Positions 55,183 to 64,000 are shown, counted from the stretch's first letter. The stretch is DNA of 64,000 nucleotides from Gammaproteobacteria bacterium UBA7803 (GCA_002480525.1 DLCH01000009.1:109845-173844); one strand, 5' to 3'. The notes: generated by a model not told the origin, from the sequence alone. Numbers and translations are program-made.

Positions 55183-57472
55183 CGATCAGCTCCTCGACCA
55201 CGTCCGCCACCCGGCCGGGCATGTCGTAGATGTCGGCCCGGGCGCCGAACGCCAGGCCGTTCCGGGACAGGCGCGCCCTCGCCTGGGAATCCGCGAGCAT
55301 TGACGCCAGGGCGGCGTCGAGGGCCGGCTGGCGGAACGGCTCGTCGATCAGCACGCCGGCGTCCGCCTCGCGCAGGTAGGGCGCGAAGCCGCACACTGCG
55401 GTGGCCAGCACCGGCAGCCCGGCGATGGCGGCTTCGAGCAGCACGATGCCGCCGCTCTCCATCACCGCCGGGTGGAGCAGCAGGTCGGCGCCGAGAAAGA
55501 ACCGGTCGACGTCGTCCCGGCCGGAGAAGAAGGTCACGGCGTCGCCGATGCCGAGATCCCGGGCCAGGGCCCGGAACCGGTCCGGATTGTCCTGGCCGAT
55601 GACGAAGAAGCGGGTCCGCGCCCGCAGCGGTTGCGGCAGGGCGGCGACGGCCCGCAGGGCGCGGTCGAGCCCCTTGGTGATGAACCCGGAGCCGACGAAC
55701 AGCACCAGCAGGTCGTCGTCGGCGACGTCGTGCTCGCGGCGCAGTCCGGCGCGCAGCGCGCCGGCGTCGGGGCCGGGCCGGCGATCCGGCGACACGCCGG
55801 GCGGCAGCAGCCGGAACCGGTCGTCCGGCGTGCCGTAGTAGCGCTGGAAGCTGGCCTGCTGGCCCGGTGCGATGAGCAGCACCCGGGTGCGCTCCGCCGG
55901 GTCGAACACGGCCCGCTCGAAGCGCGAGAACACCCGGTAGCGGCGGGTGAACCGGTACAGCGGCCGGCGCAGTTCCCGGGCCTTCTCCTCGAAGCAGGGG
56001 TCCGCCGCGTAGTACACGTCGAGCCCGGGCAGCTTGTTGAAGCCGACCACGCAGGCCGCCGGCCGCCAGGCCAGGTCGTCGGCCAGCCAGGCCGCGAAGC
56101 GCTGATAGCGCCGGTGATTGGTGACCGCGTCCACCGGCACCTCCACCACGTCGATGCCCTCGGGCACCTCGCCCTGCCAGGACAGGGTGTACACCCGCAC
56201 GGCGTAGCCGCGGCCCAGGCAGGCGCGGGCGACGCGCAGAAAGTCGCGCTGCAGGCCGCCGAACGGGAAGTACTTGAACAGGGCGAAGGCGATCAGCCGG
56301 CGGCGCCGGCGGGCGAAGCGCTCCAGCCGGTCCACCGCGGCATCGGCCAGGCGGTAGATGTCCGGGTCCTCGCCGACGGCGATGCCGTTGGCCCGCCATT
56401 CCGGCCGCCGCGGCGAGGTCAGCAGGTCCACGACCTCCGCGTTGAACCGCTGCTGGTCGAAGGGCGCGGCGCTCACCAGGCCGGCGTCGGCCCGCCGCAC
56501 GTAGCCGGCGTAGCCGCAGTTCGCCGTCACCAGCGGCGGCAGCCCGGCGATCATCGCCTCGAGGATCACCATGCCGGCGTTCTCGTCGTAGGCGGGCAGC
56601 ACCAGTCCGTCGGCGCCGACCAGGAAGCGCGGCACGTCGTCGCGCCCCTCGAAGAACGACACCCGCTCGTCGACGCCGAGGCGCTTGGCCATGCGCCGGA
56701 ACGGCTCCGCGTTGTCGTGGCCGACGACGAACAGCCGGGTCCTGCGGTACAGCGCCGGCGGCAGGGCGTGCAGGGCCAGCAGCGCCCGGTCGAGTCCCTT
56801 CTTGATGAACCCCGAGCCGAGGAACAGCAGCAGATGCTCGTCGTCGCCGATGCCGAACTCGCGCCGGAACGCCGCGCGCCGGGCCGCGCGCTCCGCCGGC
56901 GGCGGCGCCCGGCGGTCCGGGTCGATGCCCGGCGGCAGCGGGTGGAACCGCTCCGGCGGCGTGTCGTAGTGCTTGCGGAAATGCAGCACCTGGAGCTCCG
57001 AGATCGGCAGGATCTCGGTGGCGACGCCGGGATCGAACACCGCGCGCTCGAAGCGGGCGAAGTGCCGGTAGCGGGGCAGCATCCGGTACAGCGCGCCGCG
57101 CTGGGTGCGCGCCTTCTCCTCGTAGCAGGAATCCCCCGCGTAGTAGACGTCCAGCCCCGGCATCTTGTTCATGCCCACCACCAGGTCCGCCGGCCGGCGC
57201 CGCAGGTCCTCGAGCACCCGGGCGGCGAAGCGCTCGTAGCGGCGATGGTTGGTGAGCGCGGTCACGGCCATCTCCACCAGCTCGAACCGGCTCGGCGCCG
57301 GCCCCTGCCAGCGGCCCGCGTACACCCGCACCCGGTGGCCCCGCGCCAGGCAGGCGTCCACCAGCTTCATCAGGTCCCGGGAGATGCCGCCGTAGGGGAA
57401 GTACTTGAAGATGCAGAACGCGAACAGGCGGGGCGTCTTCCCGGCAGCGGCTGTGTCCTGGGCACCGCTCAC
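55160..57472 (-). CDS. Fused tandem WaaG-type LPS glucosyltransferases (two complete GT4 domains)
   Basis: One 770-residue reading frame encodes two homologous full-length GT-B enzymes. Half 1 spans ~13-385 and half 2 ~391-770. Each starts with a matching segment (LFAFCIFKYFPYGGISRDLMKL / LIAFALFKYFPFGGLQRDFLRV) and contains VTNHRRYxRFAA-like, NKxPGLDVYYAxDxCxEEKAR, FLGSGFIKKGLDRAL / FVGSGFITKGLDRAL and E-x7-E (ENAGMVILE / ESGGIVLLE). WaaG adds glucose to heptose II. The GTG at 57472 overlaps waaC (GTGA). No frameshift or stop is seen between halves. A fused pair is unusual; the halves may differ in acceptor or donor. Confidence 0.88.
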   Translation of the reverse strand: MSGAQDTAAAGKTPRLFAFCIFKYFPYGGISRDLMKLVDACLARGHRVRVYAGRWQGPAPSRFELVEMAVTALTNHRRYERFAARVLEDLRRRPADLVVGMNKMPGLDVYYAGDSCYEEKARTQRGALYRMLPRYRHFARFERAVFDPGVATEILPISELQVLHFRKHYDTPPERFHPLPPGIDPDRRAPPPAERAARRAAFRREFGIGDDEHLLLFLGSGFIKKGLDRALLALHALPPALYRRTRLFVVGHDNAEPFRRMAKRLGVDERVSFFEGRDDVPRFLVGADGLVLPAYDENAGMVILEAMIAGLPPLVTANCGYAGYVRRADAGLVSAAPFDQQRFNAEVVDLLTSPRRPEWRANGIAVGEDPDIYRLADAAVDRLERFARRRRRLIAFALFKYFPFGGLQRDFLRVARACLGRGYAVRVYTLSWQGEVPEGIDVVEVPVDAVTNHRRYQRFAAWLADDLAWRPAACVVGFNKLPGLDVYYAADPCFEEKARELRRPLYRFTRRYRVFSRFERAVFDPAERTRVLLIAPGQQASFQRYYGTPDDRFRLLPPGVSPDRRPGPDAGALRAGLRREHDVADDDLLVLFVGSGFITKGLDRALRAVAALPQPLRARTRFFVIGQDNPDRFRALARDLGIGDAVTFFSGRDDVDRFFLGADLLLHPAVMESGGIVLLEAAIAGLPVLATAVCGFAPYLREADAGVLIDEPFRQPALDAALASMLADSQARARLSRNGLAFGARADIYDMPGRVADVVEELIGERAVSA

Positions 57473-58485
57473 CGGGCGAGCTCGGCCGCAGCGCGCCACA
57501 CCCGCTCCGGCGTCAGCGTCGCGAAGCAGGCCGGCTCGACGGGCATCCCGTCCACCGGCTGGGGCGGACCCCGGTACCGGCACTGGCGGGCCAGGCACGG
57601 CGAACAGGGAAATCCGGCCTGCAGGTTGCGGGCGCGCGCGCCCCGGCTGCCGGTGAGCGCGCTGCTGGTGGGTCCGTAGACCACCAGCGTCGGCACGCCC
57701 AGCGCCGCCGCCAGGTGGGCGAGCCCCGAGTCCACGCCGACCACCAGGCTGGCGCCGGCCAGCTCGTCGATCAGCGCCGCCAGGGGGCCGCGGGGCAGCA
57801 CCCGGGCGGGCGCCGCGGCGGCGATCCGCTCCGCGCGCTCCCGCTCGGCCTGGTTGCCCCAGGGCACGACCACCTCCAGGGTGTCGCCGGCCCGTTGCGC
57901 CAGGTCGATCCAGAACCGCTCTGGCCAGTGCTTGCTCTGCCAGGTGGTGCCGTGCAGCAGCACGCAGCGCCCTGTCGGCCGGGCCGCCGGGGTCAGGCCG
58001 AAGTCCGGCTCGCCGGCCGGGGCCGGATAATCCAGCGCGCCGGCGAACAGGCGCCGCACCCGGTCCACGGCGTGCCCGCCCTTGGGCACGGCCACCCGGC
58101 GCCGGTAGGCCAGCGCGGCGAGCCCTTCCCGGGCCGAGGCGCGGGACAGGCCGGCCTTGACGGTGCCCCGGGCCAGCGCCGTCACCGCCGCGCTCTTGAT
58201 CAGCCCCTGGGCATCCACGACCAGGTCGTAACGCTGCGCGCGCAGGCTGCGGAGGAAGGCCGCCAGCTCGGCGCGGTGGCGGCGCAGGTCGCCGCGCCAG
58301 CGCCGCCAGGCGATGGGCAGCACCTGGTCCACCGCCGGGTGCCGCGCCGGAATCGCCGCGAACGCCTCCTCGACCACCCAGTCGAAGCGGACCCGGTCGC
58401 CGAGGGCCCGTGCCGCGTCGGTGACGCCGGGCAGCGCGTGGACGACGTCGCCGAGGGAGCTCATCTTCACCACCAGCACCCGCAT
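57469..58485 (-). CDS. waaC: LPS heptosyltransferase I
   Basis: The 338-residue GT9 enzyme adds the first heptose to Kdo. Hallmarks: VLVVKMSSLGDVVHALPGVTDA, WVVEEAFAAIPARHPAV, LLHGTTWQSKHWPERFW and VGVDSGLAHLAAALGVPTLVVYGPTS. Its ATG overlaps the waaF stop by one base. Four Cys near the C-terminus (GFPCSPCLARQCRYRG) parallel those in WaaF. Confidence 0.95.
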   Translation of the reverse strand: MRVLVVKMSSLGDVVHALPGVTDAARALGDRVRFDWVVEEAFAAIPARHPAVDQVLPIAWRRWRGDLRRHRAELAAFLRSLRAQRYDLVVDAQGLIKSAAVTALARGTVKAGLSRASAREGLAALAYRRRVAVPKGGHAVDRVRRLFAGALDYPAPAGEPDFGLTPAARPTGRCVLLHGTTWQSKHWPERFWIDLAQRAGDTLEVVVPWGNQAERERAERIAAAAPARVLPRGPLAALIDELAGASLVVGVDSGLAHLAAALGVPTLVVYGPTSSALTGSRGARARNLQAGFPCSPCLARQCRYRGPPQPVDGMPVEPACFATLTPERVWRAAAELAR

Positions 58486-59471
58486 CACAGCCACGCCATC
58501 ACGCGCTGCGGCTCGAGTTCCTCGAGGCAGCGCAGGTGGCCGAGCGGGCAGGTGCGCTGAAAGCACGGACTGCAGGGCAGGTCGAGCTGCGCCACCCGCG
58601 CATCCTGCCCGAGCGGCGGCGTGAACCCGGGCGAGGTCGAGCCGAACACCGCGACCACCCGCGTGCCCACGGCGCCGGCCACGTGCATCAGGCCCGAGTC
58701 GTTGCAGACCACCACGTCCGCCGCGGACAGCAGGTCGACGGCCTCGAGCAGGCTGGTCTCGCCGGCCAGGCTGCGGGCCGCCGGCGCCAGCCGGCGGATG
58801 CCTTCGCAGACCTCCCGCTCGCCCGGCGACCCCAGCAGCCACACCTGACGACCCTGCTCTGCCGCACGGCGCGCGACCGCGGCGTAGTGATGGGCCGGCC
58901 AGCGCTTCGCGGGCCCGTACTCCGCGCCCGGGCACAACGCCAGGACGCCGCCTTCGGTCGACAGGCCGAGCCGCTCGACGACCGCCGCGCGGGCGTCGGC
59001 GTCCACCCTCAGCGCCGGAACGGGAAAGGGCTCGGGCAGCGGCGCGCCCGGCTCTCCCGCCAGGGCCATGAACCGCTCGATCATCAGGGGATAGCGCTCC
59101 GGGTCGAGCCGGCGGCGGTCGTTCAGCACGCCGAAGCGCGACTCGCCGTGCCAGCCCGTGCGCCGCGGGATACCCGCCCACCAGGGCACCAGAGCGGACT
59201 TGAAGGTATTGGGCAGCACGATGGCCTGATCGAAGCCCCGGGCGGCGAGGCGGCGGCCCAGGGCCCGCCGGCGCCCGAGGCCGAGCTCGCCGTGGCCGAC
59301 CTCCAGCCGGTGCACCGCCGACACGCCGGCCATCCGCTCGCCGAGGGCCGCGGTCGCCGGCGGCGCCAGCACCTCGATGTCGGTGTCGCCCCGGCGCGCC
59401 AGGCATTGCACCAGGCAGTCGGCCATCACCATGTCGCCGACCCAGGCCGGGGCGACGAGGAGGATCTTCAC
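58485..59471 (-). CDS. waaF: LPS heptosyltransferase II
   Basis: The 328-residue GT9 enzyme adds heptose II. Seen: ILLVAPAWVGDMVMADCLVQCL, LPNTFKSALVPWWAGIPRRTGW, LCPGAEYGPAKRWPAHHYA and VVCNDSGLMHVAGAVGTRVVAVFGSTSPGFTPP. It follows ilvE by one base and overlaps waaC, within the continuous leftward run from glnE. Confidence 0.96.
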   Translation of the reverse strand: MKILLVAPAWVGDMVMADCLVQCLARRGDTDIEVLAPPATAALGERMAGVSAVHRLEVGHGELGLGRRRALGRRLAARGFDQAIVLPNTFKSALVPWWAGIPRRTGWHGESRFGVLNDRRRLDPERYPLMIERFMALAGEPGAPLPEPFPVPALRVDADARAAVVERLGLSTEGGVLALCPGAEYGPAKRWPAHHYAAVARRAAEQGRQVWLLGSPGEREVCEGIRRLAPAARSLAGETSLLEAVDLLSAADVVVCNDSGLMHVAGAVGTRVVAVFGSTSPGFTPPLGQDARVAQLDLPCSPCFQRTCPLGHLRCLEELEPQRVMAWL

Positions 59472-59472
59472 G

Positions 59473-60402
59473 TCAGACCGGCGCGAGCCACTCGGGGAAC
59501 GCGCTGCGCTTGCCCCGCACCTGGTCGAAGTACACCGACTGCAGCCGCTCGGTCACCGGACCGCGGGCGCCGGAGCCGATGCGCCGGCCGTCCAGCTCGC
59601 GGATCGGCAGCACTTCGGCCGCCGTGCCGGTGAAGAAGGCCTCGTCGCAGATGTAGACCTCGTCGCGGGTGATGCGCCGCTCGCGCACCTCGATGCCGGC
59701 CTCGGCCGCCAGGTGCAGGATGGTGTTGCGGGTGATGCCGTTCAGGCAGGAAGTCAGCTCCGGCGTATGCAGGACCCCGTTCCGGACCAGGAACACGTTC
59801 TCGCCGGAGCCCTCGGCGACGTAGCCTTCCGGATCGAGCAGCAGGGCCTCGTCGCAGCCGCACTCCACGGCTTCGTGGAGCGCCAGGATCGAGTTGATGT
59901 AGTTGCCGTTCGCCTTGGCCTTGCACATGGTCACGTTGACGTGATGGCGGGTGTACGAGGAGGTACGCACCTTGATGCCCTTCTCCCGGGAGTCCGCGTC
60001 CATGTAGTCCGGCCACGGCCAGGCGGCCACCACCAGGTTCACCGACAGCCCCTTGGCCCGCAGCCCCATGCCCTCGGACCCCAGGTAGACCATCGGCCGC
60101 AGGTAGCCCTCGTCCAGCTCGTTGGCGCGGAACACCTCGCGCTGGGCGGCGTTGACCTCCTCCGGGGTGTAGGGAATCTTCAGGCCCAGGATGTGGGCCG
60201 AGTCGAACAGCCGCCGCGTGTGATCCTCGAGGCGGAAGATGCACGGCCCCCGCGGCGTCGAGTAAGCCCGCACCCCCTCGAACACCCCCACGCCGTAGTG
60301 GAGGGTATGGGTGAGCACGTGCACCCGGGCGTCGCGCCAGGGCACCAGCTCGCCGTTGTGCCAGATCCAGCCGTCGCGGTCGGCGAAATTGTCGTCGGTC
60401 AT
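59473..60402 (-). CDS. ilvE: Branched-chain amino acid aminotransferase
   Basis: The 309-residue fold-type IV PLP enzyme interconverts leucine, isoleucine and valine with their 2-oxo acids. Seen: THTLHYGVGVFEGVRAY, RPMVYLG, the PLP-lysine region CKAKANGNYINSILA, EGSGENVFLVRNG and the later FFTGTAAEV. The ATG at 60402 overlaps the glnE stop (ATGA), and waaF follows, as in Pseudomonas. Confidence 0.96.
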   Translation of the reverse strand: MTDDNFADRDGWIWHNGELVPWRDARVHVLTHTLHYGVGVFEGVRAYSTPRGPCIFRLEDHTRRLFDSAHILGLKIPYTPEEVNAAQREVFRANELDEGYLRPMVYLGSEGMGLRAKGLSVNLVVAAWPWPDYMDADSREKGIKVRTSSYTRHHVNVTMCKAKANGNYINSILALHEAVECGCDEALLLDPEGYVAEGSGENVFLVRNGVLHTPELTSCLNGITRNTILHLAAEAGIEVRERRITRDEVYICDEAFFTGTAAEVLPIRELDGRRIGSGARGPVTERLQSVYFDQVRGKRSAFPEWLAPV

Positions 60403-63179
60403 CGGTCTGCCGCGTCCTCTCCAAACAGGTTCATCCACGCCTCACGCACGCGATCCCGGTGCCGGGCGAGCACATCCGCCGCGCGGTCGGTGTCGGGAAG
60501 ATCGAGCACGCTGCGGTGCCATTCCGCCCGCAGGGCGAGGTAGGCCTCGCGCAGGTCCCCGGCCACCGCCGGCGTCAGCAGCTCGAGTCGCTCGGCCGTC
60601 TCGAGGATGCGCATGTTGTCCGAGTAGACCGCCAGGTCCGGCTGCTCGTGGGCATGCGCCAGAACGAGGTATTGCACCATAAACTCGATATCCACGATAC
60701 CGCCCGCGCCCCGCTTCAGGCCGGTCTCGTCCTGATGGTGCTCGGCCATGCGCCGCCGCATGTTCAGCACCTCGGCCCGGAGCGCCGACCGTTCCCGGGG
60801 CAGGCACAGGATCTCGCGCCGCACCGCCTGGAAGCGCTCGATCAGCGCCGGGTCGCCGGCCACGCCGCGCGCCCGAACCAGCGCCTGGTGCTCCCAGACC
60901 CAGGCCTCGTTGAGCTGGTAGTCGCGGAACGATTCGAGGCTCGACACCATGGTCCCGGAGCGGCCCGAGGGCCGCAGCCGCATGTCCACCTCGTACAGCG
61001 ACCCCAGATAGGTCGGCACGGTGATGGTGTGCAGCAGCCGGCGTACCAGACGGTGCAGGAACTGGCCGGCTTCGGCCGGCAGGTCGTGGATGAACACCAG
61101 ATCGAGGTCCGAGCCGGGGCCGAGCTCGATGCCGCCGAGCTTGCCGTAGCCGACGATGATGAACGGCCGCCGGTCCGTGGGTGCGACGTCCGCGAAGCGT
61201 TCGGCGTTCTCCCGCCACGCCAGGTCGAGGGCCTCGTCGAGGACGGCCTCCGCGAGGAACGTCAGATAGTCGCTGGCGTTCATCAGCGGCAGCGTGCCCC
61301 GCACCTCCGCCAGGGCGACGTTGAAGACGTGGTGCTCCTTGTATTCGCGCAGCGCGTCGAGCACCCGCTCCTGGCCCTGGCGCTCGGCCAGCGCGATCTG
61401 CTCGCGCAGCTCGGCGGCCAGGGTGTCGCGATCCGGCAGCGCCGCCAGGTGGCCCGCTTCCAGCAGGGCGTCGAAGAACGCCGGATGGCGCGCCAGCTCC
61501 TCGGCGAGCCAGCGGCTGCGCACCGCCAGGTTGAGGAAGTGGGCCAGCGCCGCGGGATTCTCGTCGAGCAGCGCGAGGTAGGCCGAGCGGCGCATCACCG
61601 CCTTCAGCACCGGCACCACCCGGGCGAGCGCGAGGCCGGGCCGGTCGAGCGCGCCGAGCTGGTCGAGCAGCCGCGGCATCAGCTTGTCGAGCCGCTGCCG
61701 CGCCTCGCCGCTGACGTCGGAGCGGTCCCGCGCGGTGATCAGCATCTCCAGGCGACCCGCCGCCGCCTCCGGGTCCTCGAAGCCGAACCCGGCCAGCCGG
61801 GACCGGTCGTCCGGATGCAGCCAGAGCTGCAGCCCCTCGCTGTCCGGCAGCTCGGTTTCCCCGATCAGGTCGGCGAACACGGCCTCGACGCGGCCGCGAT
61901 GGTCGTCCAGCACCGCCTCGAAGGCCTCGTAGTCGCTGAAACCGAGGGACCGGGCGAGCCGCAGCCGGGACAGGCCCTGGGCCGGCAGCGACTGGGTCTG
62001 CTGGTCGCTCTCCGCCTGCAGGCTGTGCTCCGCGTCCCGCAGGAAGCGGTAGCCGGCGGCCAGCGCGTCCACGTCGTCCGCGGACAGGTGGCCGAACTCG
62101 GCCAGGCGCGGCAGCACGGTCAGCAGCCGGGCATCCTGCAGCGCCCGCTGGCGGCCGCCCCAGACGAGCTGCTGGACCTGCACGGTGAACTCCACGTCGC
62201 GGATGCCGCCGGGCCCGAGCTTGACGTCGTCGGGATCGTGGCGCTCGGCGATCAGCCGGGCCTTCATGTCGCGCAGCGCGTCCAGCGCGCCGAAGTCCAG
62301 ATAGCGCCGGTACACGAACGGCCGCAGCCCCGCCAGCAGGGCCGCGCCGGCCTCGAGGTCGCCGGCGCAGGGCCGCGCCTTGATCATCGCGTAGCGCTCC
62401 CAGTCCCGGCCATGGGTGACGTAGTAGTCCTCCATGGCCGCGAAGTGCATCGCCAGCGGGCCGCTGCCGCCGAACGGCCGCAGCCGCATGTCGACGCGGA
62501 ACGCGAAGCCGTCGCCGGTCACCGTGTCCAGGGCGGCGATGAGCTGCTGGCCGAGGCGCACGAAGAACTGCTGACAGGTGCGGCCGCGGTCGGTGGCGCC
62601 GGGCTCGGGATAGGCGAAGATCAGGTCCACGTCGGAGGACAGGTTCAGCTCACGGGCGCCGAGCTTGCCGAGCCCGAGCACCACCATCCGCTGGGGCGCC
62701 CCGTCGGCGTCCCGGGGCTCGCCCTCGCGCTCGACGAGCCAGCCGTGCAGCGTGTCCAGGGCGCCGTCGATGAGCACGTCGGCCAGGTCCGACAGCACTC
62801 CCGTGGTGTCTTCCAGGGGCGCCCGGCCGGTCAGGTGGCGCCACACGATCCAGAGCTGGAAGCGGTTTCGCACCAGGCGGAGGGCGGCCTGCAGGCCCGT
62901 CATGTCCTCCACGCCGGCCAGCTCGGCGGCCAGTCCGGCCTCGATCTCCGCCCGGCCGGGCGGCTGGTGGAAGCGGCCGGCTTCGAGGCCCTCGGCGACC
63001 CAGGTGCCGTGCTGGGCGATCATGCCGGCGGCAAAATCGCTCAAGGCGGCGACGAAGCGGGTCTCGCCGTCCGGCTCGGCGCCGAGCGCCCGGGCCAGCC
63101 GGGGGGCGAGCTGATCCGCCTTGTCCGCCAGCGGGCCGTCCAGGGTCGTCCGGAGCGGATTGTCGATCGGTGCCGTCAC
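60399..63179 (-). CDS. glnE: Glutamine synthetase adenylyltransferase/deadenylase
   Basis: The 926-residue bifunctional enzyme adenylylates and deadenylylates glutamine synthetase. The N-terminal deadenylase domain has LNLSSDVDLIFAYPE (~residue 160) and GPGGIRDVEFTVQVQQL. The C-terminal adenylyltransferase domain has LGPGSDLDLVFIHD (~685) and GAGGIVDIEFMVQYLVL. The length is close to E. coli (946). The GTG start at 63179 follows a TATACT by six bases, suggesting a leaderless or very short leader transcript. Confidence 0.95.
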   Translation of the reverse strand: MTAPIDNPLRTTLDGPLADKADQLAPRLARALGAEPDGETRFVAALSDFAAGMIAQHGTWVAEGLEAGRFHQPPGRAEIEAGLAAELAGVEDMTGLQAALRLVRNRFQLWIVWRHLTGRAPLEDTTGVLSDLADVLIDGALDTLHGWLVEREGEPRDADGAPQRMVVLGLGKLGARELNLSSDVDLIFAYPEPGATDRGRTCQQFFVRLGQQLIAALDTVTGDGFAFRVDMRLRPFGGSGPLAMHFAAMEDYYVTHGRDWERYAMIKARPCAGDLEAGAALLAGLRPFVYRRYLDFGALDALRDMKARLIAERHDPDDVKLGPGGIRDVEFTVQVQQLVWGGRQRALQDARLLTVLPRLAEFGHLSADDVDALAAGYRFLRDAEHSLQAESDQQTQSLPAQGLSRLRLARSLGFSDYEAFEAVLDDHRGRVEAVFADLIGETELPDSEGLQLWLHPDDRSRLAGFGFEDPEAAAGRLEMLITARDRSDVSGEARQRLDKLMPRLLDQLGALDRPGLALARVVPVLKAVMRRSAYLALLDENPAALAHFLNLAVRSRWLAEELARHPAFFDALLEAGHLAALPDRDTLAAELREQIALAERQGQERVLDALREYKEHHVFNVALAEVRGTLPLMNASDYLTFLAEAVLDEALDLAWRENAERFADVAPTDRRPFIIVGYGKLGGIELGPGSDLDLVFIHDLPAEAGQFLHRLVRRLLHTITVPTYLGSLYEVDMRLRPSGRSGTMVSSLESFRDYQLNEAWVWEHQALVRARGVAGDPALIERFQAVRREILCLPRERSALRAEVLNMRRRMAEHHQDETGLKRGAGGIVDIEFMVQYLVLAHAHEQPDLAVYSDNMRILETAERLELLTPAVAGDLREAYLALRAEWHRSVLDLPDTDRAADVLARHRDRVREAWMNLFGEDAADR

Positions 63180-63185
63180 CCCGCC

Positions 63186-63191
63186 AGTATA
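63186..63191 (-). promoter_or_regulatory. Candidate -10 box at the glnE start
   Basis: TATACT on the minus strand is followed by GGCGGG and then the GTG start codon, so transcription would begin at about the first coding base. The -35 region is weak. Confidence 0.4.
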
Positions 63192-63402
63192 CGGCCACCG
63201 GGCCCTCGACGCGCCCGCCGATAATGCCGCTAAGCCACTGGGACAGCGAAAAAATTCACTGGCAAACCCTCACAAAACCAGGCTTGTCCGGCGCCCTGCA
63301 CTAGACTTAGATGCCGCCCTGAAACGGAACCAGGCGTCAGTCGCCACGTGCGTCGCGTCACAGACGCTGCCGTCCCCTTTGACCTGACAGTGCCCCGCGA
63401 TC

Positions 63403-64000
63403 TTGCAGTACCCGCCCATCAGTCCACGCCGACCCCACCCGCCGCGCCTGCTCGCCGCCGCGGTGCTGCTGCTGGCCCTGGCCGGCGCACTCCCGGCCGC
63501 CGCCGGCACGGACCTGGACGGCGCCCGGGAGGCAGCGGTGCAGGCGGCCCGGGACGGCGCTCTGCCCCAGGCGCGGGCCACCCTGGAGCGCCTGCTGGAA
63601 GGCCATCCGGACGACAGCCGGCTGCGCTTCGACCTCGCCGTGGTGGCCGGCTGGCAAGGCGCCGACGCCCGGGTCGCCGAGCTGCTCGACGGCGTCGACC
63701 CGGAGACGCTGCCGGACTACGTGCTGGAGGCCTACGCCAAGGCGGAGCGCAACCTGAAGCACTGGGAACGGGCCCGGGCGCTCTACGAACGGCTCATGCG
63801 GCGCCGTCCGGACGCCGCGGAACCGGCGCTGGCGCGGGTGCTGGTGCTGGCCGACGCCGGCCGGTTCGACGACGCCCGGGCAGCGCTGGCGGCCCTGGCG
63901 GACGGCGGCGCCGGCGAGCCGGCCGAGCTGGCCTATGCCGCCGGCTACGTCGAAGAGCGGGACCGCCGCTTCACCCGCGCGCTGGCCTGGTACCGGCGGG
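63403..64000 (+). CDS. Exported TPR protein, PgaA/HmsH-like N-terminus (runs off right edge)
   Basis: The frame opens after a stop at 63385 and continues past the window. The best start is a TTG at 63403 (no ATG or GTG fits, no clear ribosome-binding site), giving a signal peptide (LLAAAVLLLALAGALPAAAG) and then TPR-like helical pairs. These include REAAVQAARDGALPQARATLERLLEGHPDD, LPDYVLEAYAKAERNLKHWERARALYERLM and AEPALARVLVLADAGRFDDARAALAAL. This pattern resembles the periplasmic half of PgaA, the poly-N-acetylglucosamine export porin; the barrel domain would lie beyond the edge, so the call is tentative. Confidence 0.55.
   Translation, partial: MQYPPISPRRPHPPRLLAAAVLLLALAGALPAAAGTDLDGAREAAVQAARDGALPQARATLERLLEGHPDDSRLRFDLAVVAGWQGADARVAELLDGVDPETLPDYVLEAYAKAERNLKHWERARALYERLMRRRPDAAEPALARVLVLADAGRFDDARAALAALADGGAGEPAELAYAAGYVEERDRRFTRALAWYRR

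Noticed and set aside
56270..56330. Frameshift or assembly join between two separate waaG genes
   Set aside because: The frame is continuous, the linker is plausible, and no stop/start pair or duplicated sequence is seen at the joint.

Overview
The window is very GC-rich (roughly 70% by eye), densely coding bacterial chromosome. Its gene content and order are those of a Gammaproteobacterium. The run nnr-tsaE-amiC-mutL-miaA-hfq-hflX-hflK-hflC-DUF2065-hisZ-purA, then orn, rhdA-psd, fimW-fimX, serB, parC/parE-cpdA-DUF1249, tolC, waaA, hldE, the LPS-core genes, ilvE and glnE, follows the order I recall for the Pseudomonas aeruginosa PA4938-PA5014 region. The flanks differ: there is an ars operon on the left and a PgaA-like start on the right. 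I therefore infer a Pseudomonas-related or Nevskiales/Xanthomonadales-type lineage rather than Pseudomonas itself. No rRNA, tRNA, prophage, insertion sequence or CRISPR array was seen.

Layout. Positions 1-2.6 kb hold the end of a sensor histidine kinase, a degenerate kinase with an H-box but no ATP-binding motifs, and a DoxX membrane protein. At 2.7-3.9 kb is a secreted HEXXH peptidase. At 3.9-6.4 kb lies the arsenic operon arsR-arsI-arsC-acr3, read leftwards from a 9-bp palindromic operator. At 6.4-11.2 kb are a cation antiporter, a phospholipid-type methyltransferase, DUF3775, a FabH-like synthase, zinc-independent folE2 and a Trm112-like protein. At 11.2-24 kb the conserved leftward block runs from nnr to purA. 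At 24-29.6 kb are queG, an FMN reductase, orn, rhdA-psd and the translation pair efp-epmA. At 29.8-33.8 kb is fimW-fimX, a c-di-GMP effector pair for type IV pili and surface behaviour. At 34-42.4 kb are serB, a membrane protein, parC, parE, cpdA and DUF1249. At 42.6-59.5 kb are tolC, waaA and the lipopolysaccharide inner-core genes. ilvE and glnE follow, and the right edge holds the start of a TPR/PgaA-like exporter.

How genes work together. waaA, hldE, waaC, waaF, a double WaaG, WaaP, a two-domain kinase, a carbamoyltransferase and a further glycosyltransferase would build and decorate the Kdo-heptose core. A contiguous leftward transcription unit (glnE to the two-domain kinase) supplies most of it. 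fimW/fimX and cpdA connect c-di-GMP and cAMP signalling. Most adjacent same-strand genes overlap by 1-4 bases (ATGA, GTGA, TGATG), indicating translational coupling.

Most unusual: (1) the 553-bp parC-parE spacer carries a GTAG-headed REP-like palindrome between two copies of a 60-nt core. The two cores are about 82% identical, inverted relative to each other, and each is bracketed by long inverted arms unrelated in sequence to the other copy's arms. (2) A 27-bp perfect inverted repeat with overlapping alternative pairings lies between fimX and serB. (3) Two complete WaaG-type glycosyltransferases are fused in one reading frame, next to a fused pair of kinase domains.
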